Positions 1 to 8,155 of a DNA stretch of 64,000 nucleotides are shown here, piece by piece. Position 1 is the first letter of the stretch, and every line of letters starts with the position of its first letter. The DNA comes from Candidatus Methylophosphatis roskildensis. GTDB taxonomy: Bacteria; Pseudomonadota; Gammaproteobacteria; Burkholderiales; Rhodocyclaceae. The translations under genes were made by a program, and so were the position numbers. The stretch is taken from assembly GCA_016708905.1 (NCBI GenBank), contig JADJEV010000003.1, positions 310,001 to 374,000 on the forward strand. Direction: 5' to 3'. The notes beneath the pieces were generated by a model that searched no databases, had not been told where the DNA came from, and saw only the letters and a program-made list of their open reading frames with translations.

Positions 1-172
1 GCACGTTGCTGCCCTCGCCGACGATGATCCAGTCGTTGTCGCCGCGCGCCACCACGTTGAACCAGAGGCTGGCATGGCGCTGCAGTTCGATCGTGCCGAT
101 CACCGTGGCATTGGGGGCGACCCAACTCTGCGGGTCGATCTTCGGCGTTCTGTCGCCCAGTGAATGAATCAT
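1..172 (-). CDS. gamma-carbonic anhydrase family protein, N-terminal part
   Basis: The first 57 residues of a left-handed beta-helix (hexapeptide repeat) protein of the gamma-carbonic anhydrase/YrdA family; the rest lies beyond the left edge. It begins MIHSLGDRTPKID and continues with the family-typical V-A-P-N-A-T-V-I-G and S-L-W-F-N-V-V-A-R-G-D segments. Family members are trimeric and may bind a metal, but many have no proven carbonic anhydrase activity, so the reaction is left open. It begins 32 bases downstream of gcvP on the same strand and may be the last gene of that transcript. Confidence 0.8.
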   Translation of the reverse strand, partial: MIHSLGDRTPKIDPQSWVAPNATVIGTIELQRHASLWFNVVARGDNDWIIVGEGSNV

Positions 173-204
173 GGTGGCAAACCTCGCACACAAATGCGTG
201 GATT

Positions 205-3117
205 CTACGCCGCGGACGGGGCCGCGTATTCGTCGATCGGCACGCAGGCGCAGAACAGATGGCGGTCGCCATAGACGTCGTCGATGCGATTGACCGACGG
301 CCAGAACTTGTTGTGCGCGATCCAGGGCAGCGGAAAGGCCGCCTGCTCGCGGCTGTAGGCGCGCGACCAGTCGGCGTCGACGATGTCGGCCAGGGTGTGG
401 GGCGCGTTATGCAGCGGATTGTCCTGCGCCGTCCACTCGGCGGACTCCACTTTGCGGATCTCCTCGCGGATCGCGATCATGGCCTCGATGAAGCGATCGA
501 GCTCGGCCTTGGATTCCGATTCGGTCGGTTCGACCATGATCGTTCCGGCGACCGGGAAGGACATGGTCGGCGCGTGGAAGCCGTAATCCATCAGCCGTTT
601 GGCGATGTCGACCTCGCTGATGCCGGTCGCCGCCCGGATCGGCCGGATATCCAGTATGCATTCATGCGCGACGCGCCCGTGCGATCCCTTGTACAGCACC
701 GGATAGTGGGGCGCGAGCCGGCCGGCGATGTAGTTGGCGTTGAGGATCGCGACTTCGGTCGCGCGGGTCAGGCCGGCCCCGCCCATCATCGTGATGTACA
801 TCCACGAGATCGGCAGGATCGAGGCCGAGCCCCACGGGGCGGCGCTGACCGCGCCCGCCCGCTGCGCGCTCGGTGCCATCAGGTGGTCGGCCATGAACGG
901 CGCCAGGTGCGCCTTGAGGCCGATCGGCCCCATGCCGGGGCCGCCGCCGCCGTGCGGAACGCAGAAGGTCTTGTGCAGATTCATGTGCGACACGTCGGCG
1001 CCGATGATTGCCGGCGAGGTCAGGCCGACCTGGGCGTTGAGGTTGGCACCGTCCATGTAGACCTGTCCGCCGTGCTGGTGGATGACTTCGCAGATCTCGC
1101 GGATCGCCTCTTCGAATACGCCATGGGTCGACGGGTAGGTGATCATCAGACAACCGAGTCGCGCGGCATGCTCGGCGGCCCTGGCGCGCAGGTCGGCGAG
1201 ATCGACGTTGCCGCGTTCGTCGCAATCGACCACGATGACCTGCATGCCGGCCATGTGGGCGGTCGCCGGGTTGGTGCCGTGGGCCGAGCGCGGAATCAGG
1301 CAGACATCGCGCTGCGATTCGCCGCGGCTGGCGTGGTAGTGCCGGATCGCCAGCAGACCCGCGTATTCGCCCTGCGCGCCGGAGTTCGGCTGCATGCAGA
1401 TGGCGTCGAAGCCGGTGATCGCCCTGAGCTGGGCGGCCAGTCCGTCGATCATCTCGCGGTAGCCGGCGGTCTGCTCGGCCGGCGCAAATGGATGAATGTT
1501 GGCGAACTCGGGCCAGGTGACGGGAATCATCTCGCTGGTGGCATTGAGCTTCATGGTGCAGGAACCGAGCGAGATCATCGAATGATCTAGCGCGAGGTCG
1601 CGATTCTGCAGCGACTTCAGGTAGCGCAACATCGCGTGTTCGGTATGGTGGCTGTTGAATACCGGATGCGTGAGAATCGCATCGCCGCGGCGCAGGTCCG
1701 GCGGAATGGCGCCACCGCGCGAGGCGATTTCGGCATCCAGGGCGTCGATGTCGGCCGGTGCGCCGAACGCCGCCAGTACCGCGAGCACATCGTCGCGCGT
1801 GCTCGTCTCGTCCAGCGATATGCCCAGGCGGGAGGCTGACACCCGGCGCAGGTTGTAGCCGGCCGCGGCAGCAGCCACGTAGATCGGATCGGTGCGCGGC
1901 CCCGTCTCGACGACGACGGTGTCGAAGAAAGTCGCATCGGTGATCGCGAGACCCGCTTGCTCAAGCCCGAGCGCGAGCAGGGCGCTCAGTCGATGGACGC
2001 GTTCGGCGATGGTGCGCAGCCCTGCCGGACCGTGATAGACCGCATACATGCCGGACATGTTGGCGAGCAGCACCTGCGATGTGCAGATGTTCGAATTGGC
2101 CTTTTCGCGCCGGATATGCTGTTCGCGTGTCTGCAGGGCCATTCGCAGCGCGCTCTTGCCGCGGACATCCCTCGATACGCCGATGATCCTGCCGGGTGTG
2201 GCGCGCGCATAGGCTTCGCGGGTGGCGAAGAAGGCGGCATGCGGTCCGCCGAAACCCAGCGGCACGCCGAAGCGCTGGGCCGAGCCGAGCGCGATGTCGG
2301 CGCCCATAGCGCCGGGCGACTTGAGCAATACCAGGGCCAGCAGATCGCTCGCAACGGCGACGATGCCGCCCTGCGTCCTGATCGCCGCTATCGGCTGGGT
2401 CAGATCGGTGATGCCGCCGTGCGCGTTCGGATACTGCAGCAGCGCGCCGAAAGCGTCATGCTGGGCGGCCTCGCCAGCAGGGCCGAAGACCAGATCGAAG
2501 CCGAAGAATGCCGCGCGGGTTCGCAGCACGTCGATGGTCTGCGGGAAGGCAGCTTGGTCCACGAAGAACCGGTTGGACTTCGATTTGCTGACGCGCCGCG
2601 CCATCGCCATGGCTTCGGCGGCGGCGGTAGCTTCATCGAGCAGCGAAGCGTTGGCGAGTTCGAGCCCGGTCAGGTCGACGACCATCTGCTGCCAGTTGAG
2701 CAGGGCTTCCAGCCGCCCCTGTGCGATCTCGGGTTGGTAGGGCGTGTAGGCGGTGTACCAGCCGGGGTTCTCCATGACGTTGCGCAGTATCACCGCCGGC
2801 GTGATCGTGCCGTAATAGCCGAGGCCGATCAACGATTTGGCGATGCGGTTCCTGGCGGCGATGCTGCGCAGGGTTGCCAGCGCATCGTGTTCGGCGCGCG
2901 GCGCGCCGAGCAGCAGCGGCGATTCAAGACGAATCGACGCCGGCACAGTCTGCGCGATCAGCGCATCGAGGCTCGGCGCGCCGATCGCGGCGAGCATCTC
3001 GGCGATCTCGGGTGTAGAGGGCCCGATGTGGCGAGCGACGAACGCGTCGTTCTGTTCGAGCAGGCCGAGTGGAAGGGTATTCGGCAATCCGGTATTCGGT
3101 GGCATGCGATCGCTCAT
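205..3117 (-). CDS. gcvP: glycine dehydrogenase (decarboxylating), P-protein
   Basis: The PLP-dependent P-protein of the cytoplasmic glycine cleavage system: it decarboxylates glycine and passes the aminomethyl group to lipoyl-GcvH. About 970 residues, near the usual length of one-chain GcvP (about 950-960). The PLP lysine lies in S-H-M-N-L-H-K-T-F at about Lys716, followed by the glycine-rich C-V-P-H-G-G-G-G-P-G-M-G-P loop. The frame is open for 98 codons further upstream, but that part overlaps gcvH and has no GcvP character, so the start at MSDRMPPN is chosen. Third gene of the minus-strand gcvT-gcvH-gcvP operon, 19 bases after gcvH, under the glycine riboswitch. Confidence 0.96.
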   Translation of the reverse strand: MSDRMPPNTGLPNTLPLGLLEQNDAFVARHIGPSTPEIAEMLAAIGAPSLDALIAQTVPASIRLESPLLLGAPRAEHDALATLRSIAARNRIAKSLIGLGYYGTITPAVILRNVMENPGWYTAYTPYQPEIAQGRLEALLNWQQMVVDLTGLELANASLLDEATAAAEAMAMARRVSKSKSNRFFVDQAAFPQTIDVLRTRAAFFGFDLVFGPAGEAAQHDAFGALLQYPNAHGGITDLTQPIAAIRTQGGIVAVASDLLALVLLKSPGAMGADIALGSAQRFGVPLGFGGPHAAFFATREAYARATPGRIIGVSRDVRGKSALRMALQTREQHIRREKANSNICTSQVLLANMSGMYAVYHGPAGLRTIAERVHRLSALLALGLEQAGLAITDATFFDTVVVETGPRTDPIYVAAAAAGYNLRRVSASRLGISLDETSTRDDVLAVLAAFGAPADIDALDAEIASRGGAIPPDLRRGDAILTHPVFNSHHTEHAMLRYLKSLQNRDLALDHSMISLGSCTMKLNATSEMIPVTWPEFANIHPFAPAEQTAGYREMIDGLAAQLRAITGFDAICMQPNSGAQGEYAGLLAIRHYHASRGESQRDVCLIPRSAHGTNPATAHMAGMQVIVVDCDERGNVDLADLRARAAEHAARLGCLMITYPSTHGVFEEAIREICEVIHQHGGQVYMDGANLNAQVGLTSPAIIGADVSHMNLHKTFCVPHGGGGPGMGPIGLKAHLAPFMADHLMAPSAQRAGAVSAAPWGSASILPISWMYITMMGGAGLTRATEVAILNANYIAGRLAPHYPVLYKGSHGRVAHECILDIRPIRAATGISEVDIAKRLMDYGFHAPTMSFPVAGTIMVEPTESESKAELDRFIEAMIAIREEIRKVESAEWTAQDNPLHNAPHTLADIVDADWSRAYSREQAAFPLPWIAHNKFWPSVNRIDDVYGDRHLFCACVPIDEYAAPSAA

Positions 3118-3136
3118 GATGGGTCTCGTCGCGGAG

Positions 3137-3523
3137 TTAGTCCTGCTGCCCGATTTCGGCCTCGTAGGCGGCCGCGTCGAGCAGTTGCGCGACATCGGCC
3201 GGATTGGCCGGACGCAGGCGGAATATCCAGGCGGAATAGGCGTCGGCGTTGATGCCTTCCGGCGCATCGACGACCGCCTGATTGACTTCGACGATCTCGC
3301 CGCTGAGCGGTGCGTAAATGTCGGAGGCCGCCTTGACCGATTCGACCACGGCGCATTCCTCGCCGGCCTTGACCTGGCGGCCGGCATCGGGAAGCTCGAC
3401 GAAGACGACATCGCCCAGTTGTTCCTGCGCGTGGTCGGTGATGCCGATGGTCGCGGTGCCGTCGTCGGCGAGCCGGACCCATTCGTGGCTGGCGGTGTAT
3501 TTGAGGTCTTGCGGCAGGTTCAT
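3137..3523 (-). CDS. gcvH: glycine cleavage system H protein
   Basis: The lipoyl carrier that shuttles the aminomethyl intermediate between GcvP, GcvT and lipoamide dehydrogenase. 128 residues, the normal length. The lipoylation site is Lys64 in the E-S-V-K-A-A-S-D-I-Y motif. The start at MNLPQDLKYT is preceded by a strong GAGGAG ribosome binding site about 10 bases away. Middle gene of the gcv operon, 40 bases after gcvT. Confidence 0.96.
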   Translation of the reverse strand: MNLPQDLKYTASHEWVRLADDGTATIGITDHAQEQLGDVVFVELPDAGRQVKAGEECAVVESVKAASDIYAPLSGEIVEVNQAVVDAPEGINADAYSAWIFRLRPANPADVAQLLDAAAYEAEIGQQD

Positions 3524-3563
3524 GGTGGTGGTTCTCCTCGAAGGTTTCAGGTGGGGCGCGCCG

Positions 3564-4637
3564 TCAGACCAGAATCTTGCCGTGACGAACGAACGGCGGC
3601 TTGACGACCCGGGCCGGCAGGCGACGATCGCGGACTTCGACGTGGACGGTATCGCCGGGCGCAACGTCCCTGGGTACACGGGCCAGCGCAATGGCGCAGT
3701 TCATAGTCGGCGAAAAGCTGCCGCTGGTCGTTTCCCCGTTTCCGTGTTTGGTCACGACCGTCTGGTGTGCGCGCATGACGCCGCGTTGCAGCAGCACCAG
3801 CCCGACCAGCCGGCGCGTCACCGGCCGCGTTTCGAGCGCCTGCCGGCCGATGAAATCGCGCGAGGATTTCAGATCGACCGTCCAGCCGAGGCCGGATTCC
3901 AGCGGGGTGACGCTGGCATCGATGTCCTGGCCGTACAGGTTCATGCCGGCTTCGAGGCGCAGGGTGTCGCGTGCGCCGAGGCCGGCCGGCTTGACGCCGG
4001 CGGCGAGCAGCGCGTTCCAGGTTGCTTCCGCCTGGGTCGCGGGAAGGCTGATCTCAATGCCGTCCTCGCCGGTGTAGCCGGTCCTGGCCAGCAGCATTTC
4101 GCCGAACTCCGCCGCCTCGAAGGCAGCGAGTCCCTGGGTGGCTTCGCGGCTGCCGGGAATCGCCTGCCAGACGGCATCGATCGCCTGCGGCCCCTGCACC
4201 GCGATCATCGCAAGATCGCGCCGTGGCGCGAGCGATACCGCGAAGCCGCTGCTGTTCTGTCGCATCCAGGCGAGATCGCCGTCCGCCGTGCCGGCATTGA
4301 CGACGATCCGATAGCGAACGGGGGTGAAGTGGTAGACGATCAGATCGTCGATCACGCCGCCGTCGGCATTCAACATGCAGGAATAGAGCGCGCGACCCGG
4401 CGTGCTGAGTTTGGCGACATCGTTGGCCAGCAGATGGCGCAGCCAGGTTCGTGCGTCGGTGCCGCTCAGGTCGAGCGCCAGCATGTGGGATACGTCGAAC
4501 ATGCCCGCGGCGCGGCGCACCAGGTGGTGCTCCTCGATCTGCGAGCCGTAGTGCAGCGGCATGTCCCAGCCGGCAAAATCGACCAGCTTGGCGCCGGCGG
4601 CGCGGTGAATGTCGTGAAGCGGCGTCTGTCTGGTCAT
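3564..4637 (-). CDS. gcvT: aminomethyltransferase, T-protein
   Basis: Tetrahydrofolate-dependent T-protein of the glycine cleavage system: it releases ammonia and makes 5,10-methylene-THF from aminomethyl-GcvH. 357 residues, typical. It begins MTRQTPLHDIHRAAGAKLVDFAGWDMPLHYG and contains the folate-binding-fold segments D-V-S-H-M and G-Y-T-G-E-D-G-I-E. First gene of the operon; a terminator and tandem glycine riboswitch lie just upstream, so it should be made when glycine is plentiful. Confidence 0.96.
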   Translation of the reverse strand: MTRQTPLHDIHRAAGAKLVDFAGWDMPLHYGSQIEEHHLVRRAAGMFDVSHMLALDLSGTDARTWLRHLLANDVAKLSTPGRALYSCMLNADGGVIDDLIVYHFTPVRYRIVVNAGTADGDLAWMRQNSSGFAVSLAPRRDLAMIAVQGPQAIDAVWQAIPGSREATQGLAAFEAAEFGEMLLARTGYTGEDGIEISLPATQAEATWNALLAAGVKPAGLGARDTLRLEAGMNLYGQDIDASVTPLESGLGWTVDLKSSRDFIGRQALETRPVTRRLVGLVLLQRGVMRAHQTVVTKHGNGETTSGSFSPTMNCAIALARVPRDVAPGDTVHVEVRDRRLPARVVKPPFVRHGKILV

Positions 4638-4667
4638 GGGCGGCCGGTTCCTGTCAGGTCGTGAACG

Positions 4668-4700
4668 AAAAAGGGGCGCGGATCGTTGGATCCGAGCCCC
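4668..4700 (-). terminator. intrinsic terminator of the glycine riboswitch expression platform
   Basis: Read on the minus strand, a 12-base stem (GGGGCTCGGATC against GATCCGCGCCCC, one mismatch, CAAC loop) is followed directly by TTTTT. It lies between the second glycine aptamer and the gcvT start, where a riboswitch terminator would be expected. Glycine binding presumably prevents its formation; that is inferred from known glycine riboswitches. Confidence 0.8.
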
Positions 4701-4701
4701 A

Positions 4702-4904
4702 TCCGTCCCTTGTACCTGAGAGATTGCGCGCCGGGATCGACCGGCGCGTGTGCCCCTTCGGTGGATGGCTATCTGGCCCCTCGGCCATCACCATCGCTCT
4801 CCAGACTTGAATCGTCGCCGGTCCCTGGTGCCTGAGCGGTTCCGGGTGTTACGCCTTCGGCGGTGCCACCGCTGTCGCGGCGCACGCTCTCCCGTGCGAC
4901 GAGG
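4702..4904 (-). promoter_or_regulatory. tandem glycine riboswitch
   Basis: Two glycine aptamers in a row on the minus strand. The first has the signatures CGGGAGAGCG, CCGCCGAAGG and CTCAGGCACCAGGGACCG; the second has TCTGGAGAGCG, CACCGAAGGGGC and CTCAGGTACAAGGGAC. These are the conserved core elements of the family, present in both copies and separated by a short linker. The RNA lies between a good promoter and the gcvT terminator, in the usual place for control of glycine cleavage. Exact ends are approximate. Confidence 0.93.
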
Positions 4905-4906
4905 CC

Positions 4907-4935
4907 AATATACGCGGATCGCCGCGCCGCGGCAA
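4907..4935 (-). promoter_or_regulatory. sigma-70-type promoter of the gcv operon
   Basis: Minus-strand TTGCCG (-35) and TATATT (-10) separated by exactly 17 bases, a few bases upstream of the riboswitch. It sits back to back with the divergent alpha/beta hydrolase gene. Confidence 0.75.
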
Positions 4936-4950
4936 GGCAGCATCAGGCGC

Positions 4951-4959
4951 TGCTACCAT
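4951..4959 (+). promoter_or_regulatory. extended -10 element before the hydrolase gene, possibly leaderless
   Basis: TGCTACCAT matches an extended -10 (TGnTAnnnT) and ends six bases before the ATG at 4966. Transcription would start at or next to the start codon, giving a leaderless mRNA. No Shine-Dalgarno is visible before this ATG. Confidence 0.5.
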
Positions 4960-4965
4960 GGCGCC

Positions 4966-5844
4966 ATGGACAGGAATCCTGCCTCGCGCTGCGAGCGAAT
5001 CGACGTGCGCGGTCTGCAGTACAACATCCGCCACTGGGGGCCGGACGGCGCGCCGCTGCTGTTCATGCTGCACGGCTGGATGGACTCCTCGCCGAACTTC
5101 CAGTTCGTGGTCGATGCCTTCGAATCGGCGTGGCACGTCGTCGCGCCGGACTGGCGCGGTTTCGGCGCCAGCGAGTGGTTGAATCGACCGTACTGGTTTG
5201 CCGACTACTACGGCGATCTGGAACGAATCCTCGACCACTACTCGCCGGACGAGCCGGCGCTGCTGGTCGGGCACAGCATGGGGGCGGCCGTTGCGAGCAT
5301 CTATGCTGGCGTGCGCCCGGCGCGGGTCGCCCGGCTGGCGATGCTGGATTTTCTCGGGCTGCAGCCGACCAGGCCGGGCGACGCGCCGGCGCGTATCGCG
5401 AATTGGCTCGACGCATTGAAGGATGCCCCGCGAATGCGCAGCTACCGCGATCCGGCGGAACTGGCGCGCCGACTGGTGCTTGCCGATCCGCGGCTGAGGC
5501 CGGAGCGGGCCTCGTTTCTCGCGCACAACGGTTCGCGGGTGCGCGCCGATGGCGACGTCGAAATGGCCTGCGACGCGTGGCACAAGGTGATCTCGCCGTA
5601 CCTTTACCAGGTCGAGGAAGTCATGGCGTGCTGGCGGGCGGTCGAGGCACCGGTGCTCCTGATGATTGCCGATCAGGGTTACGTTCGCGATCGCTTCGCC
5701 AACGCGCCTGACGACTATCAGCGTCGCGTTGCGTGTTTCCGCCATCTGCAGATCGTTCAGGTCGCGGATGCCGGACACAATGTTCAGCACGACCAGCCGG
5801 AACAGGTCGCACTGGCGCTGGAGCGCTTTCTCCTGGGCGACTGA
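4966..5844 (+). CDS. alpha/beta-fold hydrolase
   Basis: A 292-residue alpha/beta hydrolase. The nucleophile elbow is G-H-S-M-G with Ser104, the oxyanion region is H-G-W-M-D near residue 36, and the C-terminal catalytic histidine is His271 in D-A-G-H-N. The substrate (ester, lactone, haloalkane or other) cannot be told from the sequence. The frame is open upstream, but that part overlaps the divergent riboswitch, so the start MDRNPASRCERIDVRG is chosen. It is divergent from the gcv operon and 72 bases before the PHP gene. Confidence 0.85.
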   Translation: MDRNPASRCERIDVRGLQYNIRHWGPDGAPLLFMLHGWMDSSPNFQFVVDAFESAWHVVAPDWRGFGASEWLNRPYWFADYYGDLERILDHYSPDEPALLVGHSMGAAVASIYAGVRPARVARLAMLDFLGLQPTRPGDAPARIANWLDALKDAPRMRSYRDPAELARRLVLADPRLRPERASFLAHNGSRVRADGDVEMACDAWHKVISPYLYQVEEVMACWRAVEAPVLLMIADQGYVRDRFANAPDDYQRRVACFRHLQIVQVADAGHNVQHDQPEQVALALERFLLGD

Positions 5845-5901
5845 GCAGTGCGGATGTGCAGTCGCATCGCCTCGTGATTGGGGGCTTGGCGGTCTTCGCT
5901 T

Positions 5902-5910
5902 TGCTATCAT
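5902..5910 (+). promoter_or_regulatory. extended -10 element before the PHP gene, possibly leaderless
   Basis: TGCTATCAT ends six bases before the ATG at 5917, the same spacing as at the hydrolase gene. The predicted transcription start falls on the start codon. No convincing -35 is seen; the TG extension may compensate. Confidence 0.5.
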
Positions 5911-5916
5911 GAATCG

Positions 5917-6753
5917 ATGAACAACTTCGATCTTCACTGTCATTCGACCATCTCGGACGGCTTGCTGGAACCGCGTGATCTGATTCGCCGGGCGGCTGCC
6001 AACGGGGTGGAACTGCTCGCGCTGACCGATCATGACCATCTCGGCGGACTGGCAGAGGCGCGAGAAGAAGCAGACGCGCTCGGCGTCAGCCTGGTCAATG
6101 GCGTCGAAGTGTCGGTGTCCTGGGGAGGTCTGACGATCCACGTGGTCGGGCTCGGCGTCGATGCGGCGAACGCCAGACTGGCGCAAGGCTTGGCCGGTGT
6201 GCGCGGGGGGCGCGATTCGCGCGCCCTGCAAATGGCCGACTCGCTGGCCGCAAGCGGGATTCGCGGGGCCTACGAAGGCGCGCTGCGTTACGTCAGCAAT
6301 CCGGCGCTGGTGTCGCGTTCGCACTTCGCCCGCTGGCTGGTCGAGAAGCGCTATGCGCGCGACGTTGCCAACGTCTTCGAGCACTACCTACGGCGCGGCA
6401 AACCCGGCTATGTCGCGCACCAATGGTGCTCGCTGGAAGAGGCTGTCGAGTGGATCCATGGCGCCGGCGGGGTAGCGGTGGTGGCGCATCCGGGCCGCTA
6501 CCGGATGTCGGCTAGCGAGCGGGATCGCCTGTTCAACGCATTCAAGGCGCTCGGCGGCGATGCGATCGAGGTCGTCGCCGGCGGACACGATCACGCAGGG
6601 GTGCGCGAATTCGCCCATCTCGCGCGCAAATACGGCTTCGCGGCCTCGCGCGGGTCGGATTTTCATGGCCCGGGTGAAAGCGCGGTCGATGTCGGGCGTG
6701 CTGCCCCGTTGCCGCCCGATATCGAGCCGATCTGGGAGCGCCTGGCAGCCTGA
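5917..6753 (+). CDS. PHP-domain phosphatase/5'-3' exonuclease (RNase AM, YciV/TrpH family)
   Basis: 278 residues with the PHP metal-binding motif H-C-H-S-T-I-S-D-G (His7 and His9), L-T-D-H-D near residue 45, V-A-H-P-G-R and the C-terminal G-S-D-F-H. E. coli YciV (Rnm) is a 5'-3' exoribonuclease and 3',5'-nucleotide phosphatase that matures rRNA 5' ends; this role is inferred by family. As in E. coli, a yciO homologue follows immediately. The start MNNFDLHCHS is chosen because the family begins this close to the first metal motif. Confidence 0.88.
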   Translation: MNNFDLHCHSTISDGLLEPRDLIRRAAANGVELLALTDHDHLGGLAEAREEADALGVSLVNGVEVSVSWGGLTIHVVGLGVDAANARLAQGLAGVRGGRDSRALQMADSLAASGIRGAYEGALRYVSNPALVSRSHFARWLVEKRYARDVANVFEHYLRRGKPGYVAHQWCSLEEAVEWIHGAGGVAVVAHPGRYRMSASERDRLFNAFKALGGDAIEVVAGGHDHAGVREFAHLARKYGFAASRGSDFHGPGESAVDVGRAAPLPPDIEPIWERLAA

Positions 6754-6787
6754 CCGGATTTGCGCCTGGCGCGAAGTACAAGAAGAA

Positions 6788-7414
6788 ATGGCCCAGTTCT
6801 TTCAACTGCATCCCGAGCAGCCGCAGCCGCGGCTGATTCGTCACGCTGTCGAGATCATCCGCAAAGGTGGGTTGATCGCTTTTCCAACCGACTCGGCCTA
6901 TGCCCTCGGCGGCCACACCGGCGATGCGAAACTGATCGAGCGCATCCGTCGCATCCGTGGCGTCGATGAACGGCATCATCTGACCCTGATGTGTCGCGAT
7001 CTGTCGGAGATCGCGATCTATGCCCGGGTCGACAACGCGCAGTACCGCCTGCTCAAGAGCGCGACGCCCGGCAGCTACACGTTTCTGCTCGAAGGCACCA
7101 AGGAACTTCCGCGACGCGTCCTGCACCCCAAGCGCAAGACGATCGGCTTGCGGGTGCCCGATCATCCGCTGGTTCGTGCCCTGCTCGGGGATCTGGGCGA
7201 ACCCTTGCTGTCATCCACGCTGATTCTTCCCGGCGAGGTTCTGCCGCTGACCGACCCGGAGGAGATTCGCGATCGGCTGGGGAACGCGATCGACCTGGTC
7301 ATCGAGGCCGGGGCGTGCGGCCCTGAAGCGACGACCGTGATCGACCTGACCGGCGGGGGCCCGGTCCTGGTGCGAGCGGGGCGGGGCAGCCTTGCGCCGT
7401 TCGGGCTCGGCTGA
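6788..7414 (+). CDS. yciO: Sua5/YciO/YrdC family protein (YciO)
   Basis: 208 residues of the threonylcarbamoyl-AMP-synthase fold. Family segments are K-G-G-L-I-A-F-P-T-D-S-A-Y-A-L-G and P-G-S-Y-T-F-L-L near residue 97. The family includes the tRNA t6A enzyme TsaC/Sua5; the order PHP-phosphatase then this gene matches YciO, whose role is less certain. Start MAQFFQLHPEQ follows AAGAAGAA. Downstream of and co-directional with the PHP gene (34-base gap). Confidence 0.85.
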   Translation: MAQFFQLHPEQPQPRLIRHAVEIIRKGGLIAFPTDSAYALGGHTGDAKLIERIRRIRGVDERHHLTLMCRDLSEIAIYARVDNAQYRLLKSATPGSYTFLLEGTKELPRRVLHPKRKTIGLRVPDHPLVRALLGDLGEPLLSSTLILPGEVLPLTDPEEIRDRLGNAIDLVIEAGACGPEATTVIDLTGGGPVLVRAGRGSLAPFGLG

Positions 7415-7443
7415 GGCGCGGGAACGACCCGGCGGTACCTATT

Positions 7444-7452
7444 TGCTAGAAT
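7444..7452 (+). promoter_or_regulatory. extended -10 element before the site-2 protease gene
   Basis: TGCTAGAAT, an extended -10, lies 24 bases before the ATG at 7477 and could drive the site-2 protease-trpS-scpAB genes. No clear -35. Confidence 0.45.
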
Positions 7453-7476
7453 GCGGGACGCCTTCCCTCATTCGAC

Positions 7477-8154
7477 ATGCAAGATCTCATTTCGACACTG
7501 GCAATCTGGGCATTGCCGGTGCTCCTGGCGATTACCCTGCACGAAGCGGCTCACGGCTATGTGGCTCGACATTTCGGCGACAACACGGCGCATCTGGCGG
7601 GGCGCATCAGCCTCAACCCGTTGCGCCACATCGACCCGGTGGGAACCGTTCTCGTGCCGCTCGGCATTTATCTGCTATCCAGCGCAGGCGGGGTGCCGTT
7701 GCTTTTCGGCTGGGCCAAACCGGTGCCGGTGGAGTTCTCGCGCCTGTCGCGACCCAAGCAGGACATGCTCTGGGTGGCGGCGGCCGGACCGGGGGCCAAC
7801 CTCTTCATGGCGCTCGGGTGGGCCGCGCTTTTCAAACTCGCCTGGTCAGTGCCGCTGTTCAGCTACACCGGAGCGCTGTCGGAAATGGCGCGAGCCGGTG
7901 TGCAGATCAATCTGGTGCTGATGGTACTCAACCTGTTGCCGATTCCACCTCTCGACGGCGGCCGCATCGCGGTGAGTCTCCTGCCGCACCGGATTGCGTG
8001 GAATTTCGCGCGTATCGAGCGTTTCGGTTTTCCGATCCTGCTGCTGTTGCTGGTGACCGGTGTGCTCGGCCGGCTGCTCGAGCCGGGCATGAACTTCATC
8101 AAGGCGCTGCTCGAATTCATCGTGCAGATCCACATACCGTACCCATCGATCTGA
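7477..8154 (+). CDS. site-2 protease family (M50) membrane metalloprotease
   Basis: 225 residues, an integral membrane zinc protease of the minimal Rip/SREBP site-2 type without a PDZ domain. The zinc site is H-E-A-A-H (His22, Glu23, His26) inside the first hydrophobic segment, with the third ligand Asp160 in L-N-L-L-P-I-P-P-L-D-G-G. Four or more hydrophobic segments. Substrate unknown. This compact form is widespread next to trpS and scpA in betaproteobacteria. Its stop is one base before the trpS start. Confidence 0.88.
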   Translation: MQDLISTLAIWALPVLLAITLHEAAHGYVARHFGDNTAHLAGRISLNPLRHIDPVGTVLVPLGIYLLSSAGGVPLLFGWAKPVPVEFSRLSRPKQDMLWVAAAGPGANLFMALGWAALFKLAWSVPLFSYTGALSEMARAGVQINLVLMVLNLLPIPPLDGGRIAVSLLPHRIAWNFARIERFGFPILLLLLVTGVLGRLLEPGMNFIKALLEFIVQIHIPYPSI

Positions 8155-8155
8155 C

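Noticed and set aside
160..1590. Long plus-strand open frame opposite gcvP
   Set aside because: High-GC antisense shadow: low-complexity R/G/D-rich protein, no ribosome binding site, fully opposite a conserved gene. The same holds for frames opposite gcvP at 1957-3252, opposite the hydrolase/PHP genes at 4849-6384, opposite nusA at 25418-27013, opposite infB at 27376-30060 and opposite both IS transposases (35566-37047, 55156-56565).
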